Source: Thiotrichaceae bacterium
GTDB lineage: Bacteria > Pseudomonadota > Gammaproteobacteria > Thiotrichales > Thiotrichaceae
Assembly (NCBI GenBank): GCA_027024625.1
Contig: JALVRY010000032.1
Span: forward strand, 1-7,588
Reading direction: 5' to 3'
Length of the DNA: 7,588 bases
Shown here piece after piece: positions 1 to 7,049 of the stretch (position 1 is its first letter; each line of letters begins with the position of its first letter). The translations under genes were made by a program, and so were the position numbers. Below the pieces are notes generated by a model, which had not been told where the DNA came from, made no database searches, and saw only the letters and a program-made list of their open reading frames with translations.

Positions 1-105
1 CCTTAGGCAAACGCCAAGTGTAGCATTATAAAGATTAACAGAGATGCCTTTAATCTGATTCCGTGACTCCACCACTGCACGGTGAAGTGAAGTCACGGAT
101 TTCAT
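1..105 (-). other. Possible partial reading frame, unrecognised, running off the left edge
   Basis: On the minus strand an open frame runs from an ATG at 105-103 to the window edge: 35 codons without a stop, reading MKSVTSLHRAVVESRNQIK and ending NLYNATLGVCLR. The frame is open a further ten codons upstream, back to a TAA in the codon just before AAG CTC TTC. The composition looks protein-like, and a neighbouring frame just upstream is also open (WLMIIEDAK), as if one base had been lost or gained in a once-continuous gene. There is no Shine-Dalgarno sequence before the ATG. I do not recognise the family. A decayed gene or transposase fragment is possible, and a chance open frame is equally plausible given its short length. 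Confidence 0.25.
61..98. repeat. 8-bp perfect inverted repeat
   Basis: CCGTGACT at 61-68 is the exact reverse complement of AGTCACGG at 91-98, with a 22-bp spacer that itself contains CACC...GGTG complementarity. The RNA could fold on either strand. It lies inside the possible minus-strand reading frame at the left edge and has no T-tract, so it is not a standard terminator. Function is unknown. Confidence 0.4.
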
Positions 106-188
106 TTTAGGAGAAACAAGATAGAAGAGCTTTTAGCATCTTCGATAATCATTAACCAACAAAGGTACTAAATTTATCTTTTTATGAC

Positions 189-581
189 CTAAAACTCTCT
201 GTAATCACGCAAAACATCTTTTGCATACGGGTCAATTACGCTACCAACATCACCACGATAGTAACCTTTCTTCTTTGTGTCGTAATATGATGGATAGGTA
301 TAATTATCATTTCTTGGTTGTGGTTTTGCAGGTGCTGCACGTCTTTGCTGTGTATTTCCATAATTATGTCTATGGTTTACATTTGTATAAGCATGGCAGT
401 GTCTTATCGATCCACGTTTAGAATCATTATGTGTATGGCAATTACCACCACTTTGAACATGTGCTCTTGCAGGTGCACGATGCTGTGTACCCCGATAAGC
501 TTGCGGTTGTTGGCAACATGCAGTTAATAAAGTACTTGCCAATAAAATACCAGAAAGTGAGATTGGAGTTGTAATATCCAT
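189..581 (-). CDS. Small His/Cys-containing outer-envelope lipoprotein, hypothetical
   Basis: This 130-residue protein has a lipoprotein signal: a hydrophobic stretch at residues 7-21 ending in the lipobox LTAC, with Cys22 as the expected lipidated residue. No Asp follows Cys22 (it is another Cys), so Lol sorting to the outer membrane is expected. The mature part is very hydrophilic, rich in Asn, Gln, Arg, His and Tyr. Its centre carries a CHTH motif (48-51), HCH (61-63) and HRH (70-72), a spacing suggestive of metal binding but not proof of it. The C-terminal third (95-130) is Tyr/Lys/Asp-rich, with VIDPYAKDVLRDY. The ATG at 581 is supported by an AAAAGGA Shine-Dalgarno at 596-590, 8 bases upstream. 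The gene stands alone, 363 bp downstream of the ABC operon, with an apparently structured leader. I do not recognise a named family, and the function is unknown. Confidence 0.75.
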   Translation of the reverse strand: MDITTPISLSGILLASTLLTACCQQPQAYRGTQHRAPARAHVQSGGNCHTHNDSKRGSIRHCHAYTNVNHRHNYGNTQQRRAAPAKPQPRNDNYTYPSYYDTKKKGYYRGDVGSVIDPYAKDVLRDYREF

Positions 582-604
582 TTAAGTCATCCTTTTGCAA
601 ATAG

Positions 605-712
605 GGACTCAAGGCGTTTTATCTGAGTCCGAGGTTTCGTAGCTTCTACCATCAATAGCCGTCTTAGAAGACTCTAATCAAGTCATAAACAGTTTTCTCG
701 ACTTAATCAGAG
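605..712 (-). other. Candidate structured 5' leader (three consecutive hairpins)
   Basis: Three inverted repeats lie in a row upstream of the lipoprotein Shine-Dalgarno. The first is 672-684 with 700-712 (11 of 13 positions pair, 15-nt loop). The second is CTTCTA 643-648 with TAGAAG 665-670 (16-nt loop). The third is GGACTCA 605-611 with TGAGTCC 624-630 (perfect, 12-nt loop). If transcription starts near 728, all three would lie in the lipoprotein's 5' untranslated region, the last ending only about 9 nt before the AAAAGGA ribosome-binding site. They do not match a riboswitch or known RNA family that I recognise. A cis-regulatory RNA, a small RNA, operator palindromes, or chance pairing in AT-rich DNA are all possible. 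Confidence 0.35.
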
Positions 713-734
713 ATTCCTTGACTAACAACTAATA

Positions 735-743
735 ATATTAACA
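735..743 (-). promoter_or_regulatory. Candidate extended -10 promoter for the lipoprotein gene
   Basis: On the minus strand TGTTAATAT (743-735) matches an extended -10 element, TG-N-TAATAT. No convincing -35 hexamer lies 16-18 bp upstream. A start near 728 would give a leader of about 147 nt covering the three hairpins. This is sequence matching in AT-rich DNA, so the call is weak. Confidence 0.25.
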
Positions 744-838
744 GAAGATGAATGACTTGCATGTGTAAAAAATACGCTAAAACGGAATTAATATGTTAAA
801 AAATGATACGACAGCTATGTTCAAAACCAAAATATTTC

Positions 839-869
839 CTATTTATATTTTTGTGTAGTACATAAATAG
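839..869. repeat. AT-rich inverted repeat
   Basis: CTATTTAT at 839-846 pairs perfectly with ATAAATAG at 862-869 across a 15-nt loop. No T-run follows on either strand, so a terminator role is doubtful. It could help stabilise the 3' end of the ABC operon transcript or be a binding palindrome. It could equally be chance. Confidence 0.3.
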
Positions 870-914
870 CTTGTTGTAGAGGTAAATAAGTCGTTAATTA
901 TGAGTTTATTTATT

Positions 915-932
915 AAAGTTAGTATCACCAAC
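915..932 (-). terminator. Weak candidate terminator after the ABC operon
   Basis: Just downstream of the ATPase stop codon the minus strand reads GTTGGT-GAT-ACTAAC (932-918), a 6-bp stem with one G-U pair and a 3-nt loop. It is followed by TTTAAT, a short and broken U-tract. A larger inverted repeat, ATGAGTTTAT 900-909 with ATAAACTCAT 947-956, encloses it and reaches into the last codons of the ATPase gene. Both are weak compared with typical intrinsic terminators. Confidence 0.25.
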
Positions 933-944
933 CTCAGCCAAAAA

Positions 945-2588
945 TCATAAACTCATTCTCGGTACAGCATTCAATAATTTCTGTGTATAAGCTTGCTGAG
1001 GGTTACCACAAACATCCAGAGTTTTTCCACGTTCTACGACCTTACCCTTATACATCACTACAGTTTCGTCGCTGAGGTATTCCACCACGCCGATATTGTG
1101 CGTAATAAACAATAGAGCCAGTTCATTTTCATCTCGAATTTCTAATAACAATTGTAAAATCTCTGCTTGTACTGATACATCCAAGGCACTGGTAATCTCA
1201 TCACAGACGATAAATTCAGGGTTTAGTACTAAGGCTCTGGCTAAACCAATACGCTGACGTTGCCCACCTGAAAATTCATGCGGGTATCGCCAAAGATAAT
1301 CACGATGTAGGTGCACTTTTTCAAGGACTCGTGCAGCAAGCTCAATACGTTCCTCATGGCTTGAGCCAATTCCATGTACCTTCATGGGTTCAGTCAATGT
1401 GGTTGCAATAAGCAAGCGGGGATTGAGTGAAGATTGTGGGTCTTGGAAGGCGATCTGCATTTTTGGTCGCCATGATCTCAGCTCCCTTGTTGATAGCCCT
1501 GTTAATTCCTGACCATCCATTTTGATACTGCCTTCTGTTGGCTTTTCCAACTGCAATAAGCTTCGCCCAAGTGTTGTTTTACCGCAACCGGACTCACCAA
1601 CCAAGGCAACAATTTGTCCCTTGAAAATCTGTAAATCAACTTCATCTACCGCTCGCACATAATCCACTGTGCGTTGCAACAGCCCCTTTTTAATGGGAAA
1701 CCAAACTTTTAAGTCTTTTACTTTGATCAGTGGTTCTTCCGTGCTAGCTTCCTGTTTTTTGGGTTTAGGTAAATTCTCGGGCAGTGAAGCTAATAGCTTC
1801 TGCGAATAACTATGTTGGGGCTGTTTTAATAACTGCTGAGTTTCTCCAACCTCAACCAATTTACCTTGCTGCATCACGCCCACATGATGAGCCATTTGTG
1901 CAACCACACCAAAGTCATGTGTAATAAACAAAATACTCATGCCAATACGCTCTTGCAGTTCTTTCATCAGCTTGAGGATTTCCGCTTGCACGGTGACATC
2001 TAAAGCCGTGGTTGGCTCATCAGCAATTAATAAATCTGGCTCACATGCCAATGCCATCGCAATCATCACGCGTTGACGTTGCCCACCTGATAATTGATGA
2101 GGATAATTATGAAAACGCTGTTCAACCTGCGGCATCTGTACTTGAGTCAGTGCTTTAATCGCTCGCTGTTTTGCCTCAGCTTCAGACATATCAGGATGAT
2201 GCAGTTGCAAGGCTTCAATAATCTGATCGCCAATAGTAAAAACAGGGTTTAAGGATGTCATCGGCTCTTGGAAGATCATCGCAATGCGAGCACCACGAAT
2301 CTGGCGTAATGTTGGCTCATCAAGCTGCAACATATCGACATTAATATGCGAATCATCATCTTGTCGCCAATCAAAACCAACTTTACCGCTAAGGTGCATT
2401 AATACACTTTCTGGCAATAAGCGAATCAACGATAAAGCTGTAATTGATTTACCACTGCCTGATTCGCCAACTAAACAAAAAGTTTCGCCCTTCTCGATAG
2501 AAAAACTGACATCATTTACCGCTTTAATTTCCTTACCCGCAGAACTCAAATAGGTACGCAAATTTTCAACTCGCAGTAGTGTACTCAT
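945..2588 (-). CDS. Peptide ABC transporter ATPase, two fused nucleotide-binding domains (YejF-like)
   Basis: This 547-residue cytoplasmic protein supplies both ATPase domains of the importer in one chain, as in YejF (about 530 aa); DppD/DppF and OppD/OppF are separate proteins. Domain 1 (about 1-270) has Walker A GESGSGKS 41-48, Q-loop Gln107, signature LSGGQ 166-170, Walker B LLIADE 186-191 and switch His224. Domain 2 (about 286-547) has Walker A GESGCGKT 331-338, Q-loop Gln382, signature FSGGQ 439-443, Walker B FIVCDE 459-464 and switch His497. Each domain ends in the short peptide-transporter C-terminal segment (QHSYSQKLLASLP, QQAYTQKLL). All catalytic residues are present; the usual Pro after the second DE is Ile465, a variant seen in this family. 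The linker 271-285 is charged. The start ATG overlaps the preceding permease stop (ATGA), with AGGAG 7 bases upstream, so translation is probably coupled. It is the last gene of the operon. Confidence 0.93.
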   Translation of the reverse strand: MSTLLRVENLRTYLSSAGKEIKAVNDVSFSIEKGETFCLVGESGSGKSITALSLIRLLPESVLMHLSGKVGFDWRQDDDSHINVDMLQLDEPTLRQIRGARIAMIFQEPMTSLNPVFTIGDQIIEALQLHHPDMSEAEAKQRAIKALTQVQMPQVEQRFHNYPHQLSGGQRQRVMIAMALACEPDLLIADEPTTALDVTVQAEILKLMKELQERIGMSILFITHDFGVVAQMAHHVGVMQQGKLVEVGETQQLLKQPQHSYSQKLLASLPENLPKPKKQEASTEEPLIKVKDLKVWFPIKKGLLQRTVDYVRAVDEVDLQIFKGQIVALVGESGCGKTTLGRSLLQLEKPTEGSIKMDGQELTGLSTRELRSWRPKMQIAFQDPQSSLNPRLLIATTLTEPMKVHGIGSSHEERIELAARVLEKVHLHRDYLWRYPHEFSGGQRQRIGLARALVLNPEFIVCDEITSALDVSVQAEILQLLLEIRDENELALLFITHNIGVVEYLSDETVVMYKGKVVERGKTLDVCGNPQQAYTQKLLNAVPRMSL

Positions 2589-3772
2589 CCAACCACTCCT
2601 GCTTTTTTCGACATTTGCGGGTCGATAGCATCACGCAAGGCTTCACCCATGAGGTTATACGAGAAAACTGTTAAGAAAATTGCCCCACCTGGGAAAACTG
2701 CCATCCACCAGTTAAACGTCGATGCTTTGACTGACTGATCTAACATCTGTCCCCATGATGATGCTTCTACTGGCCCAAGACCTAAGAAGCTCAATACAGC
2801 CTCTGCCAAAATTGCAGATGCCACACCAAAACTAGCACTAACTAATAGAGGAGCAACACCGTTAGGCAGCATGTGTCTAAATAGGATTGAGCGTAATGGC
2901 AAGCCACTAGCAATGGTTGCTTGCACATAGTCTTGCTTTCGCAACTTGAGAAACTCCGCCCGAGCATAGCGAGTATATCCAGACCATGACGTTAATCCGA
3001 TGATAATCATAATCAAGTAGATATTCCGACCAAAGAAAGCCACAAACGTCAATAGTAAAAATAGCGTTGGTATTGCCTCAAATATTTCGACTAAACGCAT
3101 CCCTAAAATATCAACAATACCTGAGAAATAGCCCATTAAACCGCCCAAAATTGTGCCAATAAACATCGCTATTCCTGTGGCGAGAAAGCCTATTCCCAAG
3201 GCGACACGGGAGGCGTGGATCATACGACTCAATACATCTGCACCATTTTTCTCTGTACCCATTAAGTGCAAATTTTCTTTATCTGCCAATGGTGCTTGTA
3301 GCGGTGGCTGACTGCTATCTCGCAAGTAATCCAATGGAGAATAAGGAACAGGGGCTTTTATTACCCAATCATAAGTATGATTATTTTCTTTTAAGCGAAA
3401 GTCATCATAAATCACCAATTGCGGTGGTTTTACAAAAAGATTAGCCAATATCACAACGGCAGTAAGCAACACCACAAAGTAAGCAATTCGACTTTTAAAC
3501 AGACGTTGAATCGGTAGAAAATACAGTGATAATGCAATAATAAAAACACCCATCACGATACTATCTTCCACCGTGAAATAACGTAAAAAAGGGAAATGAA
3601 TATGCCCTTGTTCACTAACAACAAGCGGAATAGTATTTGCTATAAATGGAGAAAATACGGCAAGGATAACCAGTATCCCCACCCAAACTGCACCAAAACG
3701 AGCACCCCAGCCCGTAAAGGCTTGTTTCACGGCTCGTTGCATAAATGATGATGATCGATGTGTATTATTCAT
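2585..3772 (-). CDS. Peptide ABC transporter inner-membrane permease 2 (DppC/YejE-like)
   Basis: This is the second channel-forming permease of the importer. I place the start at the ATG at 3772 (395 aa), not at the in-frame TTG at 3790. The ATG has GAGGG 6 bases upstream and overlaps the upstream permease stop as ATGAATAA. The diagnostic inner-membrane permease (BPD_transp_1) region begins after HLMGTEKNGADVLSRMI (about residues 169-185) and holds the ATPase-contacting EAA loop, DYVQATIASGLPLRSILFRH (about 281-300). Conserved SFLGLGPVEASSWGQML follows, then the last membrane segment and the DP terminus. The first membrane helix lies near 27-45. Two further hydrophobic segments (about 71-87 and 97-114) precede a periplasmic-type stretch ending in VPYSPLDY, so the N-terminal part is longer than in DppC (about 300 aa) and somewhat longer than in YejE (about 340 aa). 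It pairs with permease 1 and the ATPase encoded on either side. Confidence 0.92.
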   Translation of the reverse strand: MNNTHRSSSFMQRAVKQAFTGWGARFGAVWVGILVILAVFSPFIANTIPLVVSEQGHIHFPFLRYFTVEDSIVMGVFIIALSLYFLPIQRLFKSRIAYFVVLLTAVVILANLFVKPPQLVIYDDFRLKENNHTYDWVIKAPVPYSPLDYLRDSSQPPLQAPLADKENLHLMGTEKNGADVLSRMIHASRVALGIGFLATGIAMFIGTILGGLMGYFSGIVDILGMRLVEIFEAIPTLFLLLTFVAFFGRNIYLIMIIIGLTSWSGYTRYARAEFLKLRKQDYVQATIASGLPLRSILFRHMLPNGVAPLLVSASFGVASAILAEAVLSFLGLGPVEASSWGQMLDQSVKASTFNWWMAVFPGGAIFLTVFSYNLMGEALRDAIDPQMSKKAGVVG

Positions 3773-5144
3773 AAGACACCCTCGGATCAACTAAGGTATA
3801 GAAAAAATCTGCAATCAAATAACCCAGTAGAGTTAATAAACCGCTGATTAATGTAATGGATAAAATCAATTCTTTGTCTCGTCCCATCACCGCCTCAATT
3901 GATAGTTTTCCCATACCATCAATACTAAAGATTGATTCGACAATAACAGACCCCGCTAACAAACCGGGCAGAATTCCAGCTGATGCTGTAATCAAGGGCA
4001 ATAGGCTATTTCTAAAAACATGACGATGTAAAACATCCTCTTCAGAAACACCTTTTGCTCGTGCGGTACGAGCATAATCCATTTGCAAATTTTCCAGCAC
4101 TGATGTTCTAACCAGCTTGGCAAGAAAAGCAAAACTTCCATAAGACAACGTCACGATAGGCAAAACTAGATGCCAAATACGATCTAATAAATAGCCTCTT
4201 TCCATGTCACTATCAATGGTCATTAACGCCAATAAAACACCCAGCCCTGCTCCAATAAAACCTAGACCACCAATGCGAATTAAAGAAAAATCTGTCCATG
4301 CCATAATACCCAGTGTTACCGCCCCCAATAGAGGTAGCAACAACCAATTAAGAAGCAAAGTCTCAGGATGAGCCATTGCCATCCAACTACCTAAGGCAAT
4401 GCCGATAATTACGGCAAGCAGTGTTCTTGTTTTACGCTGATCCCATTGGCTAAATAGCACCATGCTAAACGCACCGAACACCATAAAGGCAAACAGCTTT
4501 CCTATATCCAACAAAGCAAGCCCCGAAGGTAAAAAAGTCATATCGAGTGCTTCTCGATCACTCAAGCCCGAGGTTGGAAACCATTGCCAGTGCTGACTAT
4601 TGGCAAAAAAACCGATCAACAAAACCCCCACCAACATGGTTGGAACAGACCATAAGCCCAACATAATGGCATTAGAACTCACATCAAAGCTACCGCCCCT
4701 ATCCGTCGCGGCTTTGATACCAATCGCAATTGAGAAAATATAAATCAGCGGAATTGTTATCACATTGAGCAACAGAGTAATCGGCAAACGCTCTTTGATT
4801 AATTCAGAGACAGACCGTCCATAGTTGAAACTTTCCCCCAAATCAGAACCTTTTGTGAAAGAAAAACCGCCCATGTTGCCCTCATCATCAAAGGTAAAAC
4901 CAATGGGGGAAACATTATTAAGCCAACGAAGATATTGCACAGGGGCAGGATCATCTAGACCATAACGCTTATTGTAGTATGCCAGCATCGCTGCTTTTTC
5001 TTCAGGCTTTAGGTCTTGCCCCTGTACTAAACCTTGGGCACTAATGCCACCTGGAGCAGATGCCATAACAGCGAACACTAATACCGTGATTCCCAGCAAT
5101 GTTGGAATCATCAGCAAAACACGTCGAATCAAATAAGTCAGCAT
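3765..5144 (-). CDS. Peptide ABC transporter inner-membrane permease 1 (DppB/YejB-like), enlarged
   Basis: This is the first channel-forming permease of the importer. The N-terminus is typical of the DppB class: a membrane helix (about 5-29) in MLTYLIRRVLLMIPTLLGI followed by the periplasmic motif SAPGG (29-33). The permease domain starts near residue 115 (LIKERLPITLLLN). The EAA loop, DYARTARAKGVSEEDVLHRH (356-375), contacts the ATPase, and GSVIVESIFSIDGMG (398-412) and the terminal LVDPRVSYE are conserved. At 459 aa it is well above the usual 310-365 aa of DppB or YejB. The surplus is mainly at about 200-320, where several additional hydrophobic segments (near 206-232, 240-258, 263-283, 290-309) separate the FPTSG motif from the HLVLPIVTLSYG motif. 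The ATG at 5144 has AAGG 7 bases upstream, overlapping the binding-protein stop. The gap to that gene is 9 bp, so the two are co-transcribed. Confidence 0.92.
   Translation of the reverse strand: MLTYLIRRVLLMIPTLLGITVLVFAVMASAPGGISAQGLVQGQDLKPEEKAAMLAYYNKRYGLDDPAPVQYLRWLNNVSPIGFTFDDEGNMGGFSFTKGSDLGESFNYGRSVSELIKERLPITLLLNVITIPLIYIFSIAIGIKAATDRGGSFDVSSNAIMLGLWSVPTMLVGVLLIGFFANSQHWQWFPTSGLSDREALDMTFLPSGLALLDIGKLFAFMVFGAFSMVLFSQWDQRKTRTLLAVIIGIALGSWMAMAHPETLLLNWLLLPLLGAVTLGIMAWTDFSLIRIGGLGFIGAGLGVLLALMTIDSDMERGYLLDRIWHLVLPIVTLSYGSFAFLAKLVRTSVLENLQMDYARTARAKGVSEEDVLHRHVFRNSLLPLITASAGILPGLLAGSVIVESIFSIDGMGKLSIEAVMGRDKELILSITLISGLLTLLGYLIADFFYTLVDPRVSYE
3779..3783 (-). promoter_or_regulatory. Ribosome-binding site deciding the permease 2 start
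   Basis: GAGGG at 3783-3779 on the minus strand lies 6 bases before ATG 3772-3770, inside the last codons of permease 1. The longer alternative start, TTG at 3788-3790, would place this site within the coding region and has no Shine-Dalgarno of its own, so the ATG is preferred. Confidence 0.7.
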
Positions 5145-5153
5145 AATTTAGCC

Positions 5154-7049
5154 TTAGTTTGCGTGCTTTTGCTGTTCGACAGGAATGTAATTTTCTATTG
5201 GGATACTGCCGATATTTAAGCCCATTCGCGTCTTATTTACATTATGGATTCGCTTATTAATAAAGCCTAGCTCCATCTTTCGCGTGAGGAAGGTATAAGG
5301 CAAATCATCATATAAAATAGCTTCAGCCTTATGCCAAAGAGCCATACGCTTATCTTCATCCATCGTACGACGAGCTTCTTCAATGATCTTATCTAGCTCA
5401 GGATTTTTATAATTGACGTAATTATCGCCATTAGTTTTTGTCTGTGAACTATGGAATATTTGATACAAATCACTCTCTAAACCACCGCCCCAGCCAAGGG
5501 TAATCGCCTCAAAGTCTTTTTTATCCAATTTTTCCAACATCACAGGGAATTCCGCAGGCTCAGGAATCAGTTTAATTCCCGCTCTAGCGTACATATCTTT
5601 AAGTACCAACACCATACGCTTATTGGTATCACTACCTTGGAAGTAAATCAGCTTAAACTCAAATGGCTTGCCGTCTTTACCTTCAATAACACCATCACCA
5701 TTACGGTCTTCAAAACCCGCTTCTTTTAATAGGGCTTTGGCCTTTGCAATATCTTGTTTACGCACTTTGATATTGGGGTCATGCTGCTTAGTTGCTTCAC
5801 CAAAAGGGCTAACCGCAGGTGTTCGGTAGCCTAGGTAGATTTCTTTAACGATTTTTTCTTTATCTAACAACCATGTCATCGCTTGACGTACTCGCTTGTC
5901 CTTAAAGCGTGTTGGCTTTTCGTCCGTTCCTTCATACCAGCCAATATAACCATAACCACTACTAGGAGAAGCGTAGCTAAAACGTCGGCTCATCGCAGTT
6001 ATCTTTTCATCATCTTTTAGTTTTTCAAAATCAGTAGGATCAGCATCATCGTACACATCAATATCACCATTACGGTAGGTCGTTAAACGAGCACTTTCAT
6101 TTTGGATGATACGCCAAGAAACACGATCATAACTCGGCTGTACAGGCCCCCAATAACGAGTATTTCTAAGTAGCTCAATGCCATCCTGATCAGTTTTCCA
6201 GTTTTTAGGATCTTTTAAGCGATAAGGTCCTGTTCCAATTAACAAGCCTTTAGACTGGTTGAACTCTTCAGGATTATCCAAATAAGGCTTATAGAAATGC
6301 TCCGCCATAATCCACATACCGCCAGCAAAGTCCAAGGCCTTAAAGTAAGGCTCTTTAAATTTAAACACGACTTCATAAGGACCATTTGCAGTCACACTTT
6401 CGATTTGCTTGTAGTAGGCGCGTTCACGCGGGGCTTTTATCTTCTCATTCATGATGAAATTAAAAGTGAACACCACATCAGATGAGTCAAAAGGCTCACC
6501 ATCAGAAAATACCACATCATTACGCAGCTGGAAGGTGATGGTTAAGCCATCATCACTGACTTGCCATGTCTTCGCTAACAACCCTTGCCACTCCAAGGTA
6601 TCAGAATCACGTGTTAATAATGACTCTAAAACATAAGATTGCACCTGACTGGCATAAACATCCGAGGAGATTAGTGGCGTGATTGTCTGCATACTTGTGC
6701 TAAAAGAGCCAATTTGCCAACCACCTTGAGCATAATCCTTTTGCTGCGTTGCCTCATAAGCCCGCTTAAATGCGGCGGGAATATCACCATTATCTTGTGT
6801 GTTATCCACTGCCGCTGAAGCATTCGGATTAGCCTTACTTAAATCTGCACTAGCAAGTTTTCGCTGCATTTGGTTACTTAAACCACGCAGAGCCGTTATA
6901 TCCTTCGATTGCTCAGCTAATGCCCTATCCATATCCTCCAATTTAAGCCATTGTCGATCAATTTGAACCATCGCCAGAATAATCAATAAAATGATGACAG
7001 AAAGAAAACCGAAGAGAACGTAATCTTTAGTGGTAATTTTTTTTTGCAT
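5154..7049 (-). CDS. Membrane-anchored peptide ABC transporter substrate-binding protein (SBP_bac_5 family)
   Basis: This 631-residue protein captures the substrate in the periplasm and is the first gene of the importer operon. The binding domain (about 120-600) is of the DppA/OppA family 5 type. It shows YVLESLLTRD, LAKTWQVSDDGLTITFQLR, VVFSDGEPFDSSDVVFTF, TGPYRL, RVRQAMTWLLDKEKIV and an NGDGV loop (450-454). DYEAI-like DFEAITLGWGGG follows, then NPELDKIIEEARRTMD near the end. The N-terminus is atypical. A hydrophobic helix at 11-29 has no lipobox and no clear signal-peptidase site, and is followed by a predicted coiled coil at about 34-66 (heptad core L37, M40, L44, I51, L54, M61). A low-complexity linker at 67-95 comes next. 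I infer an inner-membrane anchor holding the binding domain on a stalk. A recognisable Shine-Dalgarno is lacking, and nine consecutive A residues lie in codons 2-5. Substrate specificity cannot be read from the sequence. Confidence 0.9.
   Translation of the reverse strand: MQKKITTKDYVLFGFLSVIILLIILAMVQIDRQWLKLEDMDRALAEQSKDITALRGLSNQMQRKLASADLSKANPNASAAVDNTQDNGDIPAAFKRAYEATQQKDYAQGGWQIGSFSTSMQTITPLISSDVYASQVQSYVLESLLTRDSDTLEWQGLLAKTWQVSDDGLTITFQLRNDVVFSDGEPFDSSDVVFTFNFIMNEKIKAPRERAYYKQIESVTANGPYEVVFKFKEPYFKALDFAGGMWIMAEHFYKPYLDNPEEFNQSKGLLIGTGPYRLKDPKNWKTDQDGIELLRNTRYWGPVQPSYDRVSWRIIQNESARLTTYRNGDIDVYDDADPTDFEKLKDDEKITAMSRRFSYASPSSGYGYIGWYEGTDEKPTRFKDKRVRQAMTWLLDKEKIVKEIYLGYRTPAVSPFGEATKQHDPNIKVRKQDIAKAKALLKEAGFEDRNGDGVIEGKDGKPFEFKLIYFQGSDTNKRMVLVLKDMYARAGIKLIPEPAEFPVMLEKLDKKDFEAITLGWGGGLESDLYQIFHSSQTKTNGDNYVNYKNPELDKIIEEARRTMDEDKRMALWHKAEAILYDDLPYTFLTRKMELGFINKRIHNVNKTRMGLNIGSIPIENYIPVEQQKHAN
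7037..7045 (-). repeat. A9 homopolymer immediately after the binding-protein start codon
   Basis: The coding strand reads ATG C followed by nine A residues and then TT (codons for Q-K-K-I). A single-base change in tract length would shift the frame within five codons of the start. Tracts of this length can also cause polymerase slippage. Whether this happens here is unknown. Confidence 0.5.

Larger units (their letters stand above)
582..944. other. Intergenic region, AT-rich, no protein gene
   Basis: This stretch separates the end of the ABC operon from the lipoprotein gene, both on the minus strand. Neither strand shows a credible coding frame. It holds the lipoprotein's Shine-Dalgarno, three consecutive inverted repeats (605-712), a candidate promoter (735-743), a further AT-rich inverted repeat (839-869) and a weak terminator-like hairpin just after the ATPase gene. 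The part from about 745 to 838 shows nothing I can interpret. Confidence 0.7.

Noticed and set aside
221..527. Two plus-strand frames opposite the lipoprotein gene
   Set aside because: They lie antisense to a gene with a lipobox and a good ribosome-binding site, and their translations have no recognisable composition or motif.
582..944. CRISPR array, tRNA or known riboswitch in the intergenic region
   Set aside because: The inverted repeats there are different from each other and not regularly repeated. No cloverleaf with CCA end and no recognised riboswitch core is visible.
2284..2553. Plus-strand 89-codon frame opposite the ATPase gene
   Set aside because: It is the antisense of the conserved first nucleotide-binding domain, and open antisense frames are common there. 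No start signal or domain is visible.
6297..6636. Two overlapping plus-strand frames opposite the binding-protein gene
   Set aside because: They are antisense to conserved SBP_bac_5 motifs, short, and without ribosome-binding sites.
945..7049. Naming the operon yejABEF, dpp or opp
   Set aside because: Gene order and the fused ATPase match Yej, but the binding protein is closer in motifs to generic family 5 proteins and both permeases carry unusual extra segments. The substrate cannot be deduced, so no gene symbols were assigned.
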